DNA of 64,000 bases from Bacillota bacterium (GTDB taxonomy: Bacteria; Bacillota; Dehalobacteriia; UBA4068; UBA4997): assembly GCA_017397935.1 (NCBI GenBank), contig JAFQHN010000002.1:1-64000 (forward strand), read 5' to 3'. The notes under the pieces were generated by a model. The model was not told the origin of the DNA and made no database searches. It worked only from the letters and a program-made list of their open reading frames with translations. A program made the position numbers and the translations under genes. Positions 59,872 to 64,000 of this stretch are shown here, one piece after another. How positions within the stretch are numbered: position 1 is the first letter of the stretch; every line of letters starts with the position of its first letter.

Positions 59872-60513
59872 TTATTCTGCCGCCAACCCGGGCAGCAAAA
59901 TATCCGCACCGAGCAGCATAGGCTGCACCGGCAAACCCAGAGTTTCGGTCAGCGCGGCGGCCAAACCTGCGGCCTCCGGCTGGGGCACACACACCCGCAC
60001 ATCCACCTTATCTGTAAAGCGCACATCCTCCACCTTATACCCCTTGGTATACAGCCAGTTCTCCAACCGCTGCCAGCTGCTATATTCCACCGTCAGCGCA
60101 AAAAGGCTGGCCGGCTGCAAGCGCACCACATCCGCCGCCGCCACCGCTGCCTTGGCCGCCGCCGTATAAGCACGCACCAAGCCCCCGGTGCCCAGCAAAA
60201 TACCGCCAAAATACCGCGTCACCACAATAACGGTGTTTTGCAGGCCCGCCCCTTTAATAACCTCCAAAATCGGGCGGCCCGATGTACCGGAAGGCTCGCC
60301 GTCATCAGATGAGCGCTGAAACTGATTATGCTCCCCCACCTGATACGCATAGCAATTATGCGTGGCGTCACGGTGCTTGGCCCTTATCTCCCGCAGAAAA
60401 GCCTGCGCCTCGTCCTCATCGGCAGCCGTGTTGATATACCCGATAAAACGGGATTTTTTCTCCATAATTTCCGCGCTGGCAAAGCCGCCAACCGTCAATA
60501 TACCATCTGCCAA
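59872..60513 (-). CDS. YigZ/IMPACT family protein
   Basis: This is a 213-residue UPF0029-type protein. It starts at TTG 60513 with GGGAGG well placed; no ATG is available nearby. SRFIGYINTAADEDEA, HNCYAYQVG, RSSDDGEPSGTSGRPIL and TRYFGGILLGTGGLVRAY are diagnostic. Family members are linked to translation under stress (eukaryotic IMPACT binds Gcn1); the bacterial role is unsettled. It lies 35 nt downstream of trmL on the same strand. Confidence 0.93.
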   Translation of the reverse strand: MADGILTVGGFASAEIMEKKSRFIGYINTAADEDEAQAFLREIRAKHRDATHNCYAYQVGEHNQFQRSSDDGEPSGTSGRPILEVIKGAGLQNTVIVVTRYFGGILLGTGGLVRAYTAAAKAAVAAADVVRLQPASLFALTVEYSSWQRLENWLYTKGYKVEDVRFTDKVDVRVCVPQPEAAGLAAALTETLGLPVQPMLLGADILLPGLAAE

Positions 60514-60548
60514 GCTGTTTCCTCCCTGCCAAACGTTGTGATAAGATA

Positions 60549-61103
60549 TTATTCCAATCCCTCAAAACCCTGCTGACGCAGCGCCTCAAAAACCATCACC
60601 GCCACCGAGTTTGAGAGGTTGTACGAGCGAAACTCCGGCCGCATGGGGATACGCACCCGCCGCCCCGGATAAGCCTCGTGAATTTCCTCGGGCAGCCCTG
60701 CTGTCTCGCGCCCAAAAACCAGATAAGCACCGGGCGGATAATTCAGCCGGGTATGCGGCACGCTGCCCTTGGTGGTAACCAGAAAAATCTCCGCATGGGG
60801 GTTATTCTTCAAAAAATCCTCCCAATCGTGGTAAATATACAAGTCCAACTTATCCCAATAATCCAGGCCGGAGCGCCGTGCCCGACGGTCAAACAAATCA
60901 AAGCCCAACGGCTCAATCAAATGCAGCGCCGCACCGGTAATGGCGCAGGTACGGCCAATATTGCCGGTGTTGGCGGGAATCTCCGGCTCAAACAGCACCA
61001 CATTCAGCGCCGCAGGATGATCCGGCCGGTGCTTGGGATGCGGCCAATGACAATCATCCGGTGCAATATCTGCGGGAATTTCCCAATTATGTAAATCGCT
61101 CAT
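60549..61103 (-). CDS. trmL: tRNA (cytidine/uridine 34 2'-O)-methyltransferase TrmL
   Basis: This is a 184-residue SPOUT methyltransferase modifying the wobble ribose of Leu tRNAs. NVVLFEPEIPANTGNIGRTC, LVFGRETAGLPEEI and the knot segment RIPMRPEFRSYNLSNSVAVM are clear. About 30 extra N-terminal residues precede the core. It is downstream of a small zinc-ribbon gene by 36 nt and upstream of the YigZ gene. Confidence 0.93.
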   Translation of the reverse strand: MSDLHNWEIPADIAPDDCHWPHPKHRPDHPAALNVVLFEPEIPANTGNIGRTCAITGAALHLIEPLGFDLFDRRARRSGLDYWDKLDLYIYHDWEDFLKNNPHAEIFLVTTKGSVPHTRLNYPPGAYLVFGRETAGLPEEIHEAYPGRRVRIPMRPEFRSYNLSNSVAVMVFEALRQQGFEGLE

Positions 61104-61139
61104 AATATCTCCTTTGTTACCTTACGATAAATCAATAAT

Positions 61140-61364
61140 TTATTGTTCGTTCAGCTCTTTTAAGATTTTAATGGTATCAAATCTTGTATCGCAGGCTGCA
61201 CAAACCCAGTCACAGTTGCTTTTCTTTGCCTTTTTATGCAGATGCTCCAATTTACCGCCGCAAAGTGGACACGGCCCGGGAGTTTCTCCCCACAAATTTT
61301 TCAGAAAAATAACGGCATCTTCCCGGCTGTTCATCTTCAATTTAACAAGCACATCTTTTTCCAC
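61140..61364 (-). CDS. Small zinc-ribbon protein, function unknown
   Basis: This is a 74-residue protein with CPLCGG (about residue 32) and VCAACDTRF (about 54), a four-cysteine zinc ribbon, flanked by a short helix and a C-terminal helix ending LKELNEQ. I do not recognise a named family. It lies between the DUF503 gene (30 nt) and trmL (36 nt) on the same strand, so it is probably co-transcribed. It may bind nucleic acid or be an adaptor. Confidence 0.75.
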   Translation of the reverse strand: MEKDVLVKLKMNSREDAVIFLKNLWGETPGPCPLCGGKLEHLHKKAKKSNCDWVCAACDTRFDTIKILKELNEQ

Positions 61365-61394
61365 CGTTATTTTCCTCCCGGCAAAGCATCATAA

Positions 61395-61679
61395 TCACCA
61401 AATCTCCTGCTGCACATCCAGCAGCTCGATCTCCACGCTGAACCCTTCCACAAACTCCGTAATGTTGTTCAGCATACTGTCCACATGGCGGCGCTCATTA
61501 CCCACCACGGCCACGCCCAGCGTTGCCCGCTGCCAAAGGTCCTGCTCATCAGCCTCGCACACGGCGGCGTTAAATTTGTTTTGCAGGCGTGCCAGCAGGC
61601 TTTTCAGCAGCACCCGTTTTTCTTTCAGCGAATGTACGGCCGGCAAAAACAGTTTATACTCACAAATACCCACCAGCAT
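61395..61679 (-). CDS. DUF503 (YlxP-like) family protein
   Basis: This is a 94-residue protein with the family pattern MLVGICEYKLFLPAVHSLKEKR in its first 22 residues, then ATLGVAVVGNERRHVDSML and a C-terminal acidic strand. YlxP-type proteins often lie near ribosome-maturation genes; the function is poorly defined. It precedes the zinc-ribbon gene on the same strand. Confidence 0.9.
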   Translation of the reverse strand: MLVGICEYKLFLPAVHSLKEKRVLLKSLLARLQNKFNAAVCEADEQDLWQRATLGVAVVGNERRHVDSMLNNITEFVEGFSVEIELLDVQQEIW

Positions 61680-61796
61680 AAAATCACCCCGCTGCTTAAT
61701 ATGCCAAAAGCTGCCACTATGTTTATCATACCACAGCGGCAGCCAAAAATCCAGACGCAGGTCGTCCGTCAGCCAAATTTATATTCGATTATCCAC

Positions 61797-62360
61797 CTAC
61801 TCCGCTGCCATAATCAACTCGTCCAGAGATTCCAGCAACTCGTCCAACTCCCCCTGCGATGCCAACTGATACCCCTCCCCGTCCAGCGCAGCGGCCAAAT
61901 CAGGCGGCAGTTCGGCAAAATTCAGCGGCATTTCCAGCAGCATGGGGCCACGGTGCGCAGCCGCCCCACGGTACACCGCCAAACCACGCTCGGTACGGCA
62001 AAGCAGGCGCTGCTCATCCTCAATCGGGCAAAGTCCCGGCTGCTCCCGGCTGATTTCCAGCTTGTTCTCACCCACCTTGGCCACCTGCCAGCCATCACGG
62101 CTCAACTGGTCAAAGGATAACCCCAGCAGCTCGCCTGCCTCGGTCTGCTCATCCTGATAACCGCAGGCATAGGTCTGCCGCACCGTCACCTGCATATCCT
62201 CCGTCACCGTGGGCACCTGCACCTTAACCTCGCTCACCGCCTTATAAGGCTCGTCCACCTCGGCCCCATCATCCGCCGCCAACACCAGCATAATATAAGA
62301 TGACACCGCCGCAAACCCAAACACCAGCGCCAATGATAAGCCAAACCAAAATCTGCGCAT
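61797..62360 (-). CDS. BofC C-terminal-domain-like exported protein
   Basis: This is a 187-residue protein with an N-terminal signal anchor (FWFGLSLALVFGFAAVSSYIM). Two small domains follow. The first has TYACGYQDEQ and LGLSFDQLSRDGWQV, the second CRTERGLAVYRG and LPPDLAAALDGEGYQL. This resembles BofC, which acts between mother cell and forespore to hold back SpoIVB-dependent activation of sigma-K. The BofC match is from motif memory and fits the other sporulation genes. The tail is acidic. Confidence 0.72.
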   Translation of the reverse strand: MRRFWFGLSLALVFGFAAVSSYIMLVLAADDGAEVDEPYKAVSEVKVQVPTVTEDMQVTVRQTYACGYQDEQTEAGELLGLSFDQLSRDGWQVAKVGENKLEISREQPGLCPIEDEQRLLCRTERGLAVYRGAAAHRGPMLLEMPLNFAELPPDLAAALDGEGYQLASQGELDELLESLDELIMAAE

Positions 62361-62506
62361 ATTGCCACCACCCGTTTTTGCTGATATTCTGCACCAAACA
62401 GGGGCGATTTATGCAACCCCAGCAGGCATAAAAAAGGCGCACCTCGTTTGCCAAACCGAACTATAATATCTCCGAAGCTGCAAGCAAGAAACTCAGTAGG
62501 GCGGTA

Positions 62507-62538
62507 TAAAAAAGAGCGTACTGTTAAATTCAGCACGC
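62507..62538 (-). terminator. Terminator after the PRC-barrel gene
   Basis: GCGTGCTG and CAGTACGC pair with one G-T and are followed by TCTTTTTT on the minus strand, nine bases beyond the stop at 62547. Confidence 0.8.
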
Positions 62539-62546
62539 CCCACAAA

Positions 62547-63335
62547 TTATAAATTAACCGGCACCTCCGCCTCGATAAGCTGTGGCGGCAGGTTTTCAGC
62601 CGTTTCTTCGGCCTGTTCTCGCTGCTGTCTGCGCTTTTGGTTAAGCTCCTGCAAGCGTTTGGCGGCATTCTCTCGCAGACGGCTCAGGCTTTCGGCCTGC
62701 TGCCCTGCCAAATCGGCCACCGCCGCAAAATTCACTTTAAGTAAACCGCTGCTCAGCCGCAAATCAGCCGGCACCGTCGATGATACCACCACCTTCTCCG
62801 CCTCAATCCGCAAAATATGCTCGGCCGCCACCGAGGCCCTGCCCACCCACAGACGGCCAAACAAACCGCCAGCCATCTCCAGGCGCGTGATCTCCCCGCT
62901 GTATCGGTTTAGATAAAAACTCTCCACCCGGCCCAGCAACTCGCCGTCATCACTGATAATACGCAGGCCCACCGGATGACAAGGCCGGTGCATCAACTCC
63001 ACAATACGCGGCAGATTAACCGGCCGCCTGGGCGGCATTTGTTCATCCACCGCCACCAAATTATCCCCCAGCGTATGAATTTTCCCGGCCGGCACCACAC
63101 GCACATCATGATACCAACCGCCCTTATCCACCGCCAGCGCCAGCAGACACTTATCCCGTCCGTCAATAATCACATCACGCACCCGCCCAATGCACGCAGC
63201 CTCGTTCAGGCTGTATACCTGCATATCCGGCAGCTGCATGGCGTTGATCTCCGCCGCAGAATCCTTATCCAAAGCCTCCTGTAAGCCCTCATCATCATGC
63301 CGGGGCCACCCACTTCCCATCTCTCGCCAATTCAT
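62547..63335 (-). CDS. PRC-barrel domain protein
   Basis: This is a protein of about 262 residues with two PRC-barrel-like units: MQVYSLNEAACIGRVRDVII (about 38) and GLRIISDDGELLGRVESFYLN (about 122). A basic and Glu-rich coiled tail (KRLQELNQKRRQQREQAEE) follows. The start is ATG 63335 or one of two GTG codons just before it; GGGAG lies upstream. YlmC/YmxH-type PRC proteins occur in sporulating Firmicutes, and other members act in RNA metabolism. The function is not clear from sequence. Confidence 0.8.
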   Translation of the reverse strand: MNWREMGSGWPRHDDEGLQEALDKDSAAEINAMQLPDMQVYSLNEAACIGRVRDVIIDGRDKCLLALAVDKGGWYHDVRVVPAGKIHTLGDNLVAVDEQMPPRRPVNLPRIVELMHRPCHPVGLRIISDDGELLGRVESFYLNRYSGEITRLEMAGGLFGRLWVGRASVAAEHILRIEAEKVVVSSTVPADLRLSSGLLKVNFAAVADLAGQQAESLSRLRENAAKRLQELNQKRRQQREQAEETAENLPPQLIEAEVPVNL

Positions 63336-63457
63336 TGTCACCACGCTCCCATCTTATCTGCTGCCTGCCTCAATATATGCCGCAGTTATCCCCGATATAC
63401 CTGCGATATACCTGCGATATACCGATGATGCAGCGCCCTTTTTCGCCCTTATCAGCT

Positions 63458-63485
63458 TTGCAGAAAGCTTTTTTTATGCTATAAT
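63458..63485 (+). promoter_or_regulatory. Promoter of pth
   Basis: TTGCAG (63458-63463) and TATAAT (63480-63485) are 16 nt apart, about 100 nt before ATG 63588. Confidence 0.65.
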
Positions 63486-63587
63486 ATAATTTACGGGATT
63501 TTTTATACCTTATTAAAAATAAGATTTGCCGCCGGCACAAAACGCATAAAAACCGTAAACGGCGGCATAAAATGAAGGAGAACGCTT

Positions 63588-64000
63588 ATGAAACTGATTG
63601 TCGGCCTGGGCAACTGGGGCAGCGAATACAATAACACCCGCCACAACATCGGCTTTACTACGGTGGATTATCTGGCGGAGAAGCTGAACATTGAGTTTAA
63701 CAAGACCAAGTTCTTTGCCAGCATCGGTGAGGGCAATTTTAAGGGCGAGAAGGTAATGCTGATGCGCCCCCAAACCTTTATGAACCGCAGCGGACAGGCC
63801 GTGCGCGCCGCCATGGACTTCTACAAGCTGGATGTGGAGGATCTGCTGGTGATTTTCGACGATATGGATTTGCCCTGCGGCCAGCTTCGGGTGCGGCAGA
63901 AAGGCTCGGCCGGCGGGCACAACGGCATGAAGGACATCATAGCACAGCTGGGCAACAACCAGAACATAAACCGCTTTAAGCTGGGCATTGACCACCCCCT
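63588..64000 (+). CDS. pth: Peptidyl-tRNA hydrolase (partial, runs off right edge)
   Basis: The first 137 codons are present, open to the window end. GAAGGAG precedes ATG 63588. The enzyme recycles peptidyl-tRNA released from ribosomes. Catalytic Asn is in GLGNWGSEYNNTRHNIGF (normally GLGNPG), His20 in TRHNIG, Asp in VIFDDMDLPCG and Asn in GGHNGMKDI. The Pro to Trp change in the GNPG loop is the only oddity. In Bacillota pth is usually followed by mfd, which would lie to the right. Confidence 0.95.
   Translation, partial: MKLIVGLGNWGSEYNNTRHNIGFTTVDYLAEKLNIEFNKTKFFASIGEGNFKGEKVMLMRPQTFMNRSGQAVRAAMDFYKLDVEDLLVIFDDMDLPCGQLRVRQKGSAGGHNGMKDIIAQLGNNQNINRFKLGIDHP

Noticed and set aside
1-64000. 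CRISPR arrays, rRNA genes, insertion sequences, prophage structural genes and riboswitches
   Set aside because: I looked for spaced repeats, rRNA signatures, transposase motifs, phage head or tail genes and conserved riboswitch cores and found none I could support.

Overview
The window looks like chromosome from an anaerobic, spore-forming Bacillota (Clostridia-like). The pointers are SpoIIID, SpoVT, YabP/YabQ, a BofC-like protein, GlgC plus GlgD, a NifS/NifU pair, an Rrf2 regulator and Firmicute-type ribosome binding sites. I cannot assign a genus. Right of about 12.5 kb the genes are tightly packed and rich in GCC/GCG codons. The first 10.6 kb is visibly more AT-rich and has different codon use.

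Left part (1-10.6 kb): an accessory island with a defence-like content. Reading leftward there is one gene line: a small XRE regulator, a zinc-ribbon protein with a HEPN-type RNxxxH motif, an 850-residue DUF262/DUF1524/DUF4268-like protein, and an SF2 helicase with an N-terminal phospholipase-D-like nuclease domain that runs off the window. Just upstream, separated by hairpins, is a winged-helix plus PD-(D/E)XK nuclease gene. To the right are three genes of unknown function. They lie among two copies of a promoter-bearing repeat and two long terminator-like palindromes. The island appears to end at a tRNA 3'-end-like sequence at 10571-10597, a candidate attachment site. No integrase or transposase is in the window. 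A decayed DUF2075-type gene lies immediately beyond the junction.

11.4-16.9 kb: manganese catalase, a LemA plus TPM-domain pair, a PutP-type symporter and a double hot-dog thioesterase.

17.0-30.2 kb: a complete leftward glycogen operon, glgB-glgP-glgC-glgD-glgA, then a GH13-GH77 fusion enzyme, then pgi. It covers synthesis, branching, phosphorolysis, debranching or disproportionation, and return to glycolysis.

30.6-37.5 kb: an ECF sigma/anti-sigma pair, tRNA-Leu(CAG), threonine aldolase, a hydrolase, a hydroxyacid dehydrogenase, a cation efflux protein and a Ppx/GppA phosphatase. 37.6-40.2 kb: the conserved sporulation/division cluster hup-rqcP-yabP-yabQ-divIC-S1 protein. 40.4-48 kb: alr, a FemAB protein, a CTP synthase homologue that has lost its glutaminase cysteine, argS, a thioesterase and ComFC. 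48-52.7 kb: an SLH-anchored phosphodiester glycosidase-like protein, spoIIID and an M18 aminopeptidase. 52.8-58.1 kb: sulfur metabolism (Rrf2 regulator, cysK, nifS-nifU-HD-mnmA). 58.2-64 kb: spoVT, a thioredoxin-like protein with an unusual active site, small conserved proteins, a BofC-like protein, a PRC-barrel protein and the start of pth.

The best candidates for something undescribed are the five-gene defence-like block and its HEPN protein, the promoter/palindrome modules in the island, and the cysteine-less CTP synthase. All function assignments are from reading the sequence only; no database search was run.
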